Positions 19,886-28,193 of a stretch of DNA of 31,793 bases are shown here, piece after piece. Numbering within the stretch: position 1 is the stretch's first letter; each line of letters opens with the position of its first letter. The notes below the pieces were generated by a model that was not told the origin of the DNA, searched no databases, and worked only from the letters and a program-made list of their open reading frames with translations. Location of the stretch: contig JAZSFF010000036.1 of NCBI GenBank assembly GCA_045532055.1, positions 1-31,793 of the forward strand, given 5' to 3'. A program made the translations under genes and the position numbers. This DNA comes from SIG440 sp045532055 (GTDB lineage: Bacteria; Bacillota; Clostridia; Monoglobales; Monoglobaceae).

Positions 19886-20320
19886 TTATATCTCGCCTGT
19901 CCACTCAACCGGTGACTGAGCAGCGTGATTGTGATTTGCATCTGCGTATACCTTGAGCATCTTAAGAGCCTGTCTGCCCAAAGTGTTGTGAGGAATCATA
20001 CCGCTTACTGCGAGTTCCATAGCTTTCTCAGGGTTGTTTGCCATCATATCTTTGTAAGATACCTCTTTGAGGTGTCCGATATAACCGGTGTGTCTGTAAT
20101 ACTTCTTCTGTTCAATTTTATTGCCTGTCAAAACAGCGTCCTTTGCGTTAATGATAATAACATATTCACCGCAGTTTACGTTGGGAGTAAATTCGGGACG
20201 ATGCTTTCCTCTCAAAATCTCAGCAGCCTTTGCAGCAACACGACCAAGGGGTTTGCCTGCAGCGTCGATAATGTACCACTTTTTCTCAAGCTCATTTGCT
20301 TTTGCCATATAAGTTGACAT
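19886..20320 (-). CDS. rplM: 50S ribosomal protein L13
   Basis: This 144-residue protein is ribosomal protein L13, an early-assembling large-subunit protein. WYIIDAAGKPLGRVAAKAAEILRGKH, NCGEYVIIINA, KKYYRHTGYIGHLK and GMIPHNTLGRQALKMLKVYADANHNHAAQ are all canonical. AGGAGGT lies 8 nt before the ATG. Compared with most homologues it has a short extension (MSTYMAK) before the usual start. It is the first gene of the rplM-rpsI operon and is preceded by a perfect promoter and a long leader. Confidence 0.98.
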   Translation of the reverse strand: MSTYMAKANELEKKWYIIDAAGKPLGRVAAKAAEILRGKHRPEFTPNVNCGEYVIIINAKDAVLTGNKIEQKKYYRHTGYIGHLKEVSYKDMMANNPEKAMELAVSGMIPHNTLGRQALKMLKVYADANHNHAAQSPVEWTGEI

Positions 20321-20327
20321 TTTTCAT

Positions 20328-20484
20328 ACCTCCTAAAATTTTTTCAGACTATGAGCAAATCCACGCACTGAAGATTTCTCTCTGCTGTGTGCATTTGCCC
20401 ACAGTCTGCCATCATAAATCCTGCCGCATCCTTAGAACAATCAGGGCAAATCCGCCCTTGCAACGCATCATCCTGACGCAGCAT
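20328..20484 (-). promoter_or_regulatory. Candidate L13 leader (ribosomal protein autoregulation)
   Basis: The 160-nt leader of rplM contains a 16-bp continuous stem (20408-20393 with 20360-20345 on the minus strand, including two G-U pairs), with further GCAC/GUGC pairing inside. A separate AGGGC/GCCCT hairpin lies at 20443-20458. The position is that of the known Firmicutes L13 leader family, where L13 is thought to bind its own mRNA. I match it by position and foldability, not by a covariance model. Confidence 0.6.
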
Positions 20485-20489
20485 ATCCA

Positions 20490-20518
20490 ATTATAATACT
20501 AATTCTTTCTTTTGTCAA
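20490..20518 (-). promoter_or_regulatory. Perfect promoter of rplM-rpsI
   Basis: On the minus strand TTGACA (20518-20513) and TATAAT (20495-20490) are separated by exactly 17 nt, as expected for a strongly expressed ribosomal protein operon. Confidence 0.95.
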
Positions 20519-20669
20519 CCCCTTTTTTTAAATAAATTAATTTAGCTTATCAAGAAGTCCTATTTCCTCTGTTTTTCTCTCTTATTCTCTCTGTTGCTCC
20601 AACTTCAAGTCAAAAAAATTTTTCATTTTTCCTGTGTTTTGCCAGGTTTTGCATCTGTTTGTGTTGAAT

Positions 20670-20700
20670 TTGACACATTTTCATGATATATTAATATCAT
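20670..20700 (+). promoter_or_regulatory. Promoter and overlapping inverted repeat upstream of the HATPase-like gene
   Basis: TTGACA (20670-20675) is followed after 16 nt by TAATAT (20692-20697). A perfect inverted repeat, ATGATAT-ATTA-ATATCAT (20683-20700), covers the -10 box and its spacer, a typical operator position. The AGGAGATG ribosome site starts at once after it. Confidence 0.55.
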
Positions 20701-20713
20701 AGGAGATGATTTT

Positions 20714-21550
20714 ATGCACAGCAATCAGGACTACACACTTATTATGGCCATTTTTGCCATATTCAAGCAACTCATTCTGGTCAGCTACAATGCAACCGAC
20801 CGGGTTTTAAGTTTTGAACAGTCATTATCCGTGGAAAATATGCAAAGGCTGCAAACATCACAAGTTTGCAAACTGCACATGAACCGCATATGCAATATTT
20901 TTCAGTATTTGTACGAAAACAAAAAAGATTCCTCTGCCATATCCAAAAAACAGACCTTTGAGACTGAGCGTTTGATTACAGGCATCGCCGAAAACTTTGC
21001 AGACACCGTTTCCGGTTATGCGGAGGTTCAAGTTTCTTTTACTGCCAAATCACAGACAACCCCTGTTCTGGTTGAAAAAACAAAGCTTGAACTTGCGATC
21101 TTCAACCTTCTATACTGTTCCCTTCACAACATAAAGGACAAAGGCGATTCCCTGAAACTGAACCTTTATATAACCGAAAATAAGGAGCAAACCATTTTCC
21201 ATATCCGTGACAACAGCAAAATTATTGACAGCGAAATAATCCACCATGTTTTCTCAGGCAGAGACATCAACTTTAGTCCAGACTCTTTGTTTGATTCCGT
21301 TGTTGCTCTGTCATTGAATGCGGCCGCCAAGGCTACAGCAGATATGGGCGGCACTCTTGCTTACTCTGCATTAAAGAGCGGTAACCGTTATGATGTTATT
21401 CTGCCCAAAATACAGGAAACAGAAAAAGTATATGCCGCACAGTCTATTGCCACGTATATACCAAATTTTGCATATCTGCGTGAAATACTGGCATCCATAG
21501 AAGTTGAGGAATTGTTGAAAGATAATCCCGTGACAGGTGATGAGCTGTGA
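20714..21550 (+). CDS. Degenerate HATPase-like (histidine kinase-type) protein
   Basis: This 278-residue protein looks like a cytosolic kinase-type ATP-binding domain without a sensor region. Residues 1-75 could be a helical dimerisation part. The region KLELAIFNLLYCSLHNIKDKG (124-144) matches the N box, but the usual N-A pair after NLL is C-S. IFHIRDNSKI (161-170) matches the G1 box, but its glycines are gone. A later DSVVALSLNAAAKATADMGGTL segment matches the G2/helix region. The nucleotide site thus seems broken, suggesting a scaffold or an adaptor, not an active kinase. It overlaps the start of cca by 4 bp, so the two are translated together. No response regulator is nearby. The function is unknown to me. 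Confidence 0.7.
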   Translation: MHSNQDYTLIMAIFAIFKQLILVSYNATDRVLSFEQSLSVENMQRLQTSQVCKLHMNRICNIFQYLYENKKDSSAISKKQTFETERLITGIAENFADTVSGYAEVQVSFTAKSQTTPVLVEKTKLELAIFNLLYCSLHNIKDKGDSLKLNLYITENKEQTIFHIRDNSKIIDSEIIHHVFSGRDINFSPDSLFDSVVALSLNAAAKATADMGGTLAYSALKSGNRYDVILPKIQETEKVYAAQSIATYIPNFAYLREILASIEVEELLKDNPVTGDEL

Positions 21551-22746
21551 ATATCCCCGATTTTGTCCTTTCAATAATATCTAAAATTGAAAACTCCGGT
21601 TTTGAAGTATATGCAGTTGGCGGCTGTGTTCGGGACAGTCTTATGGGCAAAACCCCCTGCGACTGGGATTTGACAACCTCGGCTCTGCCTGAAGAAATTC
21701 AACGCATTTTCAAGGCCGAAAAGGTTATACCCACCGGCATAAAGCATGGTACCGTGACGGTAGTTTCACAACACACCCCTGTGGAAATTACAACATTCCG
21801 GATTGATGGGAGTTATTCCGACAACCGTCATCCCTCAAATGTTACCTTTTCAACGGATATACGTCAGGACCTGGCACGTCGGGACTTCACCATCAACGCA
21901 ATGGCCTATAACCCCAAAATCGGCCTTATTGACCCATTTGGTGGGCAGGATGACCTTGAACATGGCATTATACGAACTGTAGGGATTCCAAATGAGCGTT
22001 TTTCAGAAGATGCCCTCAGGATTATGCGTGCCATACGTTTTTCTGCAACGCTAGGTTTTGAAATTGAAGAGGATACCTCCGCCGCACTTTTTTGTTGCCG
22101 TGATTTGCTGGCAGATATTTCAGCAGAACGAATAACTGCTGAACTCAACAAAACCATGATTTCAGAGAACCCATCGCCTGCTTTGGCAAAGTATCTGCCT
22201 GTTTTCAGCAAAAAACTTTTTGGCAATGAATTTGATGCAAAAAATGTTCCTTTTGAAAACGTGGGTCATATTCCGCCCGTTCTCTCCCAAAGGCTTGCTG
22301 TTTTTATTTACAACATAGCAGGAGAAAATCTCATTTTGGCACAAGACTTTTTTGCACGACTCAGATATGACACAAAAACGCGACACAAAGTTGTGACTAT
22401 TTTGGAAAATCTTAATGCGGAGTTTCTCCCGGATAGAGTATCAATTCGCAAGCATTTGAAAAAGCTGGGTGCTGATTGTTTGTCCGATATACTGTCAGTA
22501 AAATCAGCATTGGGGCACTCCGTTGCAAATTTGAAAACTATTCTTGACCAAATCATTTCAAACAATGACTGCTGTTCCATAAAGCAACTGGACATCAATG
22601 GCTGTGACCTGAAAGAAAGTTTTGGTTTATCGGGCCGCGAAATAGGTTCTGCTCTTGACAAGTTGCTTGATGCAGTAATTGAGGAAAAATGTGAGAATAA
22701 AAAAGACACACTTCTGAATTATTTCAAAAGTATGTCAATATTCTAG
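21547..22746 (+). CDS. cca: CCA-adding tRNA nucleotidyltransferase
   Basis: This 399-residue class II nucleotidyltransferase builds or repairs the 3' CCA end of tRNAs. AVGGCVRDSLMG forms the nucleotide loop, DWDLTT carries the catalytic aspartates (D39, D41), and LARRDFTINAMAYN and RFSEDALRIMRAIRFSATLGF are the fingertip and neck motifs. Length fits the bacterial-type CCA enzyme; no C-terminal HD domain is evident. The GTG start overlaps the stop of the upstream HATPase-like gene (GTGA), with AGGTGAT just upstream. All three tRNAs in this window already encode CCA, so here the enzyme would mainly repair ends or serve other tRNAs. Confidence 0.93.
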   Translation: MNIPDFVLSIISKIENSGFEVYAVGGCVRDSLMGKTPCDWDLTTSALPEEIQRIFKAEKVIPTGIKHGTVTVVSQHTPVEITTFRIDGSYSDNRHPSNVTFSTDIRQDLARRDFTINAMAYNPKIGLIDPFGGQDDLEHGIIRTVGIPNERFSEDALRIMRAIRFSATLGFEIEEDTSAALFCCRDLLADISAERITAELNKTMISENPSPALAKYLPVFSKKLFGNEFDAKNVPFENVGHIPPVLSQRLAVFIYNIAGENLILAQDFFARLRYDTKTRHKVVTILENLNAEFLPDRVSIRKHLKKLGADCLSDILSVKSALGHSVANLKTILDQIISNNDCCSIKQLDINGCDLKESFGLSGREIGSALDKLLDAVIEEKCENKKDTLLNYFKSMSIF

Positions 22747-22749
22747 TTA

Positions 22750-23829
22750 TCATGCCGTCACACCTTTGGTATGGCGGTCTTTTTTTATCTTTTTCCGTCT
22801 TATAAATTTATAAAAAATCTCAACAATATAAGCCCAACCAAAACTCAATCCAAGGGTTAAAACGAACATTCCAAGCATCATCACACTGGGCGAAAAATTA
22901 TCAAGTGCCGGTTTAAATAATTCTATCACAAATACATGTATCAGATATGCTCTGAAAGACAGGACTGAGAATGAACCAAGGACTTTGTTTTTGTTGATGT
23001 TCAGTTTTTTAAACAACAGAAATATAGCTGTTGCCTCAATATAATGGTTCAGGGTATAACCTCCGCTGAAAACAAACCCGTTGCCCTGTGTAGCGCCATA
23101 AAAATTTGCAACAGCAAAAACAGGCATTGCCAAAAGTCCCAGAGTTATAATATACTTGTCCCATTTAATTTCATATTTCCCCAGAATATAACCCAGAACA
23201 GCATAACCCATATAGCCCACTACGCCGTCCTCTGCAAAGAAAAAGTATATCTTCCCGTCAAACAATATATTGAAGAAAGGTTTTAATGTGGTTTGAAATA
23301 TGGTCAAAACAAAAAAGACCATAAGCATTTTAAGGGTAGACCTCTCTGCAATAATTTTGATAAATGGAACAAACAAATACAAAAGCAACAAGGAATACAT
23401 AAACCACAGATGATATGCGCTCCCGTTGTTTACGAGCTGTATAAAGAATTGCCCGTCTAACAAATTCTCGCCATTGCGTATTCTAAAATAACAGTAATAG
23501 AAAACATTATAAATCAAAAAGGGTACAGCGACTTTTGAGAAACGTCTTTTATAAAACTTGCTGATATTGGATACATCCACCGACTCTATCAGCAAAAAAC
23601 CGCTTATCATAAAAAACAATGGTACACCCGTACGGGTGAGCTCATTGAGAAAAGCTGTCATCCACCACAGCGGTCTGCCAAAATTTTCCGAATGATTTGA
23701 ATAATCGCATATGCAATGAAGTAAAATCACCATAACCATGGCAAAAACACGCACTGCGTCAACATATCCCAGCCTATTCTTTGAGGTATTTGGTGCCTTC
23801 TTTATACTTTCATTCACCGCTATCACCAC
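22750..23829 (-). CDS. Acyltransferase-3 family membrane protein
   Basis: This 359-residue integral membrane protein belongs to the acyltransferase-3 family (OafA/YrhL/WecH-like) that O-acylates sugars of surface polymers. The N-terminal motif RLGYVDAVRVFAMVMVILLHC has the conserved catalytic His, and TGVPLFFMISGFLL is the second signature. About ten helices follow, with a basic C-terminal tail. It has a GTG start 5 bp after rodA; a downstream GTG (23817) is possible. Sitting at the end of a run with rodA, mltG and a TagA-like transferase suggests modification of a wall polymer, but the substrate is not readable. A plus-strand terminator of cca overlaps its last codons. Confidence 0.88.
   Translation of the reverse strand: MVIAVNESIKKAPNTSKNRLGYVDAVRVFAMVMVILLHCICDYSNHSENFGRPLWWMTAFLNELTRTGVPLFFMISGFLLIESVDVSNISKFYKRRFSKVAVPFLIYNVFYYCYFRIRNGENLLDGQFFIQLVNNGSAYHLWFMYSLLLLYLFVPFIKIIAERSTLKMLMVFFVLTIFQTTLKPFFNILFDGKIYFFFAEDGVVGYMGYAVLGYILGKYEIKWDKYIITLGLLAMPVFAVANFYGATQGNGFVFSGGYTLNHYIEATAIFLLFKKLNINKNKVLGSFSVLSFRAYLIHVFVIELFKPALDNFSPSVMMLGMFVLTLGLSFGWAYIVEIFYKFIRRKKIKKDRHTKGVTA
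22755..22787 (+). terminator. Terminator of cca, inside the 3' end of the convergent gene
   Basis: CCGTCACACC (22755-22764) pairs with GGTATGGCGG (22768-22777) with one G-U pair and one mismatch, loop TTT, followed by TCTTTTTTT. It starts 8 nt after the cca stop and lies in the last codons of the acyltransferase. Confidence 0.8.
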
Positions 23830-23833
23830 CGTA

Positions 23834-24967
23834 TTAAAAGTTAATCACCTTGCTCCGATATCTGACGTTGAGCACAAGGCCCACGGCAATCAAATTAGTG
23901 AGCAATGAGGACCCTCCGTAGCTGAAGAAAGGCAACGGAATTCCTGTTACCGGCATAATCCCTATACACATTCCTATATTCTCAAAAACATGAAAGGTAA
24001 ACATCGCCGCAACCCCAAAACAGATATACATTCCAAGGTTATTCCTTGCGTTGATGCCGATTACAATACAACGTACGATTATTGCGACAAGCAGAGCAAT
24101 AACTATTACACCGCCAATAAATCCCAGTTCTTCACACACCACCGAGAAAATAAAGTCCGTATGACGTTCCGGCAGGAAATTACTGTGTTGACTTCCGCCC
24201 TGATACAATCCGCTGCCAAAAAGTTTGCCTGAGCCGATTGCCATTTTGGACTGAGCAACCTGATATCCCGTACCTGACGGGTCATTTTCTGGATTAAACA
24301 GATTTATAATACGGTCTTTCTGATACTGTTCCAATACAAAAAACCATGCAACAGGTATCACCGCTGCAACTGCACCCGCTCCGCAGGCAATATACTTCCA
24401 ACTGATTTTTGCCGCAAACAGCATGGTTATCATTATGCAACCAAAAACCACAGCCGTTCCAAAGTCCGGTTGGAGCAGAATAAGACCTATCAAAAAACCT
24501 GCATGAAGCAATAAAAAGATTACGTTTTTGGGGCGGTCAATCAAATAATCCACCTCTGATAAATGCTTGGCAAAGGTGATTATAAACGCAAGTTTGACAA
24601 GTTCTGCGGGCTGAATTCCAACAAGAGAACCAAATCTAAACCAGCTCCTTGCACCATTTTCATAAGTTCCTATGCCTGGGATAAGCACCAGAATCAAAAG
24701 AATTACGGAAATCAAATAAAGATATCCCGAAATATCCGACAAATATTCATAGTCCAGAACCATAAGTATCCCTATGGCAACTATACCCATAATCAAAGCC
24801 GCAAGCTGTACAGCAACATGTTTTCCCGGAGTGGGTGCTGCACTTGATATCATAACAATACCAAAAATAGCCGCAGCAAGAGTCAGTCCAAACAACCCGA
24901 AGTCAAAATTCTTTTTAAAATCCTTGTGTTTATTCAGATTATCGGTTTGAATTATCAATTCTTTCAC
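23834..24967 (-). CDS. rodA: Rod-shape peptidoglycan polymerase (SEDS family)
   Basis: This 377-residue protein with about ten membrane helices is a SEDS glycosyltransferase that polymerises lipid II, RodA/FtsW type. ARSWFRFGSLVGIQPAELVKLA, LLQPDFGTAVV and GTGYQVAQSKMAIGSGKLFG are present. The catalytic region LPERHTDFIFSVVCEELG has Asp271, and the C-terminal TGIPLPFFSYGGSSL is diagnostic. The short N-terminus and the company of mltG favour RodA over FtsW or SpoVE. Its class B PBP partner is not in the window. It overlaps the upstream methyltransferase by 4 bp (translational coupling) and is followed 5 bp later by the acyltransferase. Confidence 0.92.
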   Translation of the reverse strand: MKELIIQTDNLNKHKDFKKNFDFGLFGLTLAAAIFGIVMISSAAPTPGKHVAVQLAALIMGIVAIGILMVLDYEYLSDISGYLYLISVILLILVLIPGIGTYENGARSWFRFGSLVGIQPAELVKLAFIITFAKHLSEVDYLIDRPKNVIFLLLHAGFLIGLILLQPDFGTAVVFGCIMITMLFAAKISWKYIACGAGAVAAVIPVAWFFVLEQYQKDRIINLFNPENDPSGTGYQVAQSKMAIGSGKLFGSGLYQGGSQHSNFLPERHTDFIFSVVCEELGFIGGVIVIALLVAIIVRCIVIGINARNNLGMYICFGVAAMFTFHVFENIGMCIGIMPVTGIPLPFFSYGGSSLLTNLIAVGLVLNVRYRSKVINF

Positions 24968-25626
24968 TCCTTAAAGCTGAGTGCAACACCATCACCAACA
25001 GGCAAAAGCGCTGTACTGAAATTCTTGTTGTTCTTCAGCATTTCAAGATACTTCCTCAGCCGTCTTACTATAGTTATCTTTCGCCTTACAACAAGCTCGT
25101 CTGTGGCGGTCATTCCCTTGTACAAAACATTATCCGATATAAGAATTCCGCCTTTTTTAAGCAATCTTTCACATTCGGGGAAGAACTCCATATATTGTCC
25201 CTTTGCCGCATCCACGAATATCACATCAAACACTTCTTCGCCTTGGATATTGCGAATTACCTCTCGAGCATCACCTTGAATCAACTCTACCTTGTCACAC
25301 ACCCCTGCACGTTGAAAATTCTCACGTGCTCTCTCCGCCATTTCGTCAGATATCTCCACCGTGACAATCTCCGCTCCGCAAGCATTGGTCATGCGTATTG
25401 CCGAATAGCCTATGGCTGTGCCCAGCTCAAGAATTTTTTTTGCCCCTTTTATTTTAAGCAACACTTCCACAAACCGTATACTCTCGGGTTGAGATATAGG
25501 AACCTCGTTTGCCTTTGCAAAAGTCTCCATCTCCGCAATATGCCCAGTCGATTGGGGAATTGTATCACGGAGATACCGAATTATATATTCATAATTTATG
25601 TTGTCTTCCTCTATCCATGCTTTCAT
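24964..25626 (-). CDS. trmR: O-methyltransferase, probable tRNA 5-hydroxyuridine methyltransferase
   Basis: This 220-residue class I SAM methyltransferase has the COMT-like (COG4122) pattern. The SAM loop is KKILELGTAIGYSAI, an acidic strand end IVTVEISDEM follows, then FDVIFVDAAKGQY with metal-binding acidic residues, and LISDNVLYKG. The C-terminal region ALLPVGDGVALSFKE is family-typical. In B. subtilis the neighbour of mltG (yrrL) is yrrM/trmR, and the same order is seen here, which supports the wobble-uridine mo5U role over a small-molecule substrate. It lies 12 bp after mltG and overlaps rodA by 4 bp. Confidence 0.82.
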   Translation of the reverse strand: MKAWIEEDNINYEYIIRYLRDTIPQSTGHIAEMETFAKANEVPISQPESIRFVEVLLKIKGAKKILELGTAIGYSAIRMTNACGAEIVTVEISDEMAERARENFQRAGVCDKVELIQGDAREVIRNIQGEEVFDVIFVDAAKGQYMEFFPECERLLKKGGILISDNVLYKGMTATDELVVRRKITIVRRLRKYLEMLKNNKNFSTALLPVGDGVALSFKE

Positions 25627-25638
25627 AATTTATCTTCC

Positions 25639-26697
25639 TTAGTTATTTTGAAGAATATTCACAATATTAAGATGTTCTTCGTTTGTTCTTGAAAAAACAT
25701 TTTCGCTTCCGTCTGCCCTTGCTGCAAAATACAAATAGTCTGTATCATCAGGATACAATGCCGCTTTCACAGAGTTCACTCCCGGTGACGCAATGGGGCC
25801 AACGGGCAATCCTTGATTTATATAGGTATTATAGTCCGACTTTATCTTTATGTCCGAATTGCTGAGAATAGGTTTGCGTTCTTTAATTATATACTGAACC
25901 GTAGCGCATGACCCCAAAGTCATTCCTTTCCTCAGGCGGTTGTGGAACACAGATGCCACTTTTCCACGTTCTGAATCATTTGCCGCCTCACGTTCAACCA
26001 ATGACGCAAAGGTAACCACCTCATCTAAGGTATAGTCAGTATTTGCAGCATTATATATAGGAACAATGTTGTATTCAAATGCATCAAGCATCTTTTTTAT
26101 AATATCCCGTTCAGTCTCCCATGGGGCAAATTCGTATGTGGCGGGGAACAAGTATCCCTCAAGACGATTTTCCGTTCTCTGAATCTGGGATATAAAATCA
26201 AACTCAAAGTCCCCCTCATCAAGGAGTCTCAAAAATTCTTCCTTATTGACAAGTCCCTCGTTCTCCAGTTTTTCCGCTATTTGCCACGCCTCAAATCCTT
26301 CAGGGATAAGAACTGTAACCGACTCGTCCTCCATCACATCAGGTGTGGTGGTAAGCTTTTTGATAATACGGGCATAACTCATATTTTGGCTGAGCTTGTG
26401 CCCGCCCTGCTGAAACAGGTTTTCACTCTTGTCTATTTTTTCAACTATTTTAAATAAAAGTTTACTGTTGATTATGTGTTCGTCTTTCAGAATTTCACAT
26501 ATATCATCAAGGGTAGCACCCTTGGGTATGTTTACAAGGGTAAGGTTTTTTCCGCCAAAGCCCAGGCCCAATATATCACAAACGGCGGTAGCACTCCATA
26601 TAACCAAAGCTACCAAAACTCCTGTCACCACAAAAAACAGGGGTTTTTTGTTTGAGTGCCTCCCCATATTTAATTTATATTTCCCCCAAAATTTCAC
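25639..26697 (-). CDS. mltG: Endolytic murein transglycosylase
   Basis: This 352-residue membrane-anchored enzyme cuts nascent glycan strands. A transmembrane helix is at about 19-44. A LysM-like region (LVNIPKGATLDDICEIL, 54-70) follows, then the YceG catalytic domain with LEGYLFPATYEF, ASLVEREA (catalytic Glu about 235), VFHNRLRKGMTLGSCATVQY and the C-terminal GLPVGPIASPGVNSVKAALYP. The usual NPG in the last motif is SPG. A second ATG (residue 11, MGRHSNKK) is a possible start. It begins 6 bp after the CPBP gene and precedes trmR and rodA, so synthesis and strand trimming are encoded together. Confidence 0.94.
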   Translation of the reverse strand: MKFWGKYKLNMGRHSNKKPLFFVVTGVLVALVIWSATAVCDILGLGFGGKNLTLVNIPKGATLDDICEILKDEHIINSKLLFKIVEKIDKSENLFQQGGHKLSQNMSYARIIKKLTTTPDVMEDESVTVLIPEGFEAWQIAEKLENEGLVNKEEFLRLLDEGDFEFDFISQIQRTENRLEGYLFPATYEFAPWETERDIIKKMLDAFEYNIVPIYNAANTDYTLDEVVTFASLVEREAANDSERGKVASVFHNRLRKGMTLGSCATVQYIIKERKPILSNSDIKIKSDYNTYINQGLPVGPIASPGVNSVKAALYPDDTDYLYFAARADGSENVFSRTNEEHLNIVNILQNN

Positions 26698-26703
26698 CTG
26701 ACA

Positions 26704-27615
26704 TCACCCTATAACATTTATTAACAGATATTTGACAATCACCACGGCTATGCTGAAAAGCACAGGCATACTGATTATGCTGGTTGCAATAAGTCTGCCG
26801 GGTTTGAATGCCCGGTTAATTGTAACCCTGTTCTTTTGTATGAGAAGTAAAAATAAAAAACCAACAAAAAGCACAACTGCCGTTGCAAAAATTATCCATA
26901 GATAATCAATCACATGCGGAAGAATAAACCCACCCAGCAAAAGCGCTGTCAGATTGCTGAAGGCATGATATACCATGGCAACGTAAAGGGAGTTGCTCTT
27001 TATCAGTATAACCGATGCCACCACTCCCATAAAGAAAAACCCTGCAATCTCATTCACACGCATATGAAGAAGTGCAAATATAAGACTGGTAAAAAATATT
27101 GCGGCAACTGTATTGCTGCGGTTGTATGCACAGAATATGATTCCACGCATCCAAAATTCCTCCAGTACAGCAGGGATAATGACTACCGCAAATATACCAA
27201 AGAAAACTTCCACACCTGTAAGCGCCATAGGGATAGCATCTTGGGAGGTTTTCCCAAGGATTTCGCTGATATAGAAATTTGCCGGCATATTGAGCAGAAT
27301 CATCACAAACTGCCCACACACACCAAGAATCGCAGCCAAAACAAAGAACTGTGGTTTGCATGAATTCAGCCAGAATTCCTTTTTTGCATCACGTCCATAA
27401 TTACTCCACGCGGACCGTGCGTAAACCATAATAGGCACACCTATTGCCAAAATCTCAACAATGGCAATCTGTATGTATTCATGGGGCGGCTTTTTCATAA
27501 AACTTACAACAGCCTCCACCATAATTTCTGCAGCAAACTGTGCAAGAACAACCCAAAAAATCATCCACCGGACACTTCTTATTTGTTTTCTCAGTTCATA
27601 TCTGTTATCTGACAT
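26704..27615 (-). CDS. CPBP family intramembrane metalloprotease
   Basis: This 303-residue protein with about eight helices belongs to the CPBP (Rce1/CAAX-protease-like) family. Motif 1 is EEFWMR (E152, E153, R157), motif 2 has FALLHMRVNE (H184) and motif 3 is HAFSN (H217, N221), so all catalytic residues are kept. Such proteases process peptides or small membrane proteins, including bacteriocin immunity proteins, but the substrate here is unknown. It is sandwiched between a DJ-1/PfpI gene (24-bp gap) and mltG (6-bp gap) on the same strand. No small peptide precursor gene is visible nearby. Confidence 0.88.
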   Translation of the reverse strand: MSDNRYELRKQIRSVRWMIFWVVLAQFAAEIMVEAVVSFMKKPPHEYIQIAIVEILAIGVPIMVYARSAWSNYGRDAKKEFWLNSCKPQFFVLAAILGVCGQFVMILLNMPANFYISEILGKTSQDAIPMALTGVEVFFGIFAVVIIPAVLEEFWMRGIIFCAYNRSNTVAAIFFTSLIFALLHMRVNEIAGFFFMGVVASVILIKSNSLYVAMVYHAFSNLTALLLGGFILPHVIDYLWIIFATAVVLFVGFLFLLLIQKNRVTINRAFKPGRLIATSIISMPVLFSIAVVIVKYLLINVIG

Positions 27616-27639
27616 CTGTTATCATCCCAAAATATATTT

Positions 27640-28176
27640 TTAAATATGCTGCATCTGGTCAAGAATCTCCCGACCCATTCCGGGTTTGAACCAGTCAGCA
27701 ATTTTTGCCCCAAATAGCATAGATGCCCCTGCACCTTTTGCTGTAATCACATTGCCGTCTGCCACAACAAGGTCACTCTGAACCTTTGCTCCGGTCAGGT
27801 ATTCCTCAAAACCAGGATAGCACACCGCATTCTTTCCATTCAAAATTCCAAGACCGCCCAAAATCATTGGTGCCGCACAGATAGCTGCAACTAAGGCACC
27901 TTTTTCACTGCACATCTTCACCGTCTTTGTAACCGTCTCATCCTTCTGGAGATTAGTTGTTCCGGGCATTCCACCCGGCAGGATAACACCATCAATGTTT
28001 TCCCAATTCACGTCTTCCACAAGTATATCCGCAACCACAGCCACGCCATGACTGCCTGTTATCTGTTTTCCGCCTACACCTACTGTACAAACATCAATTT
28101 TTGCTCTCTTCAACACATCAAGGCAGCCTATGGCCTCGGTTTCTTCAAATCCATTGGCAAGAAACATATATACCAT
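27640..28176 (-). CDS. DJ-1/PfpI family protein
   Basis: This 178-residue cytosolic protein matches the DJ-1/ThiJ/PfpI fold. The nucleophile elbow AAICAAPMIL places the reactive cysteine at C100. GFEETEAIGCLDVLKRA with its early glutamate and DGVILPGGMPGTTNL are conserved strands, and the C-terminal ITAKGAGASMLFGAKI is typical of the DJ-1-like branch. Family members act as deglycases, chaperones or oxidative-stress proteins; the exact activity cannot be told here. It lies 17 bp after the TagA-like gene on the same strand. Confidence 0.9.
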   Translation of the reverse strand: MVYMFLANGFEETEAIGCLDVLKRAKIDVCTVGVGGKQITGSHGVAVVADILVEDVNWENIDGVILPGGMPGTTNLQKDETVTKTVKMCSEKGALVAAICAAPMILGGLGILNGKNAVCYPGFEEYLTGAKVQSDLVVADGNVITAKGAGASMLFGAKIADWFKPGMGREILDQMQHI

Positions 28177-28193
28177 AAATTTTCCTCCGCATT

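Noticed and set aside
24964..25626. Caffeoyl-CoA or catechol methyltransferase
   Set aside because: Fold matches, but gene order next to mltG favours the tRNA enzyme TrmR, and no phenolic pathway genes are nearby.
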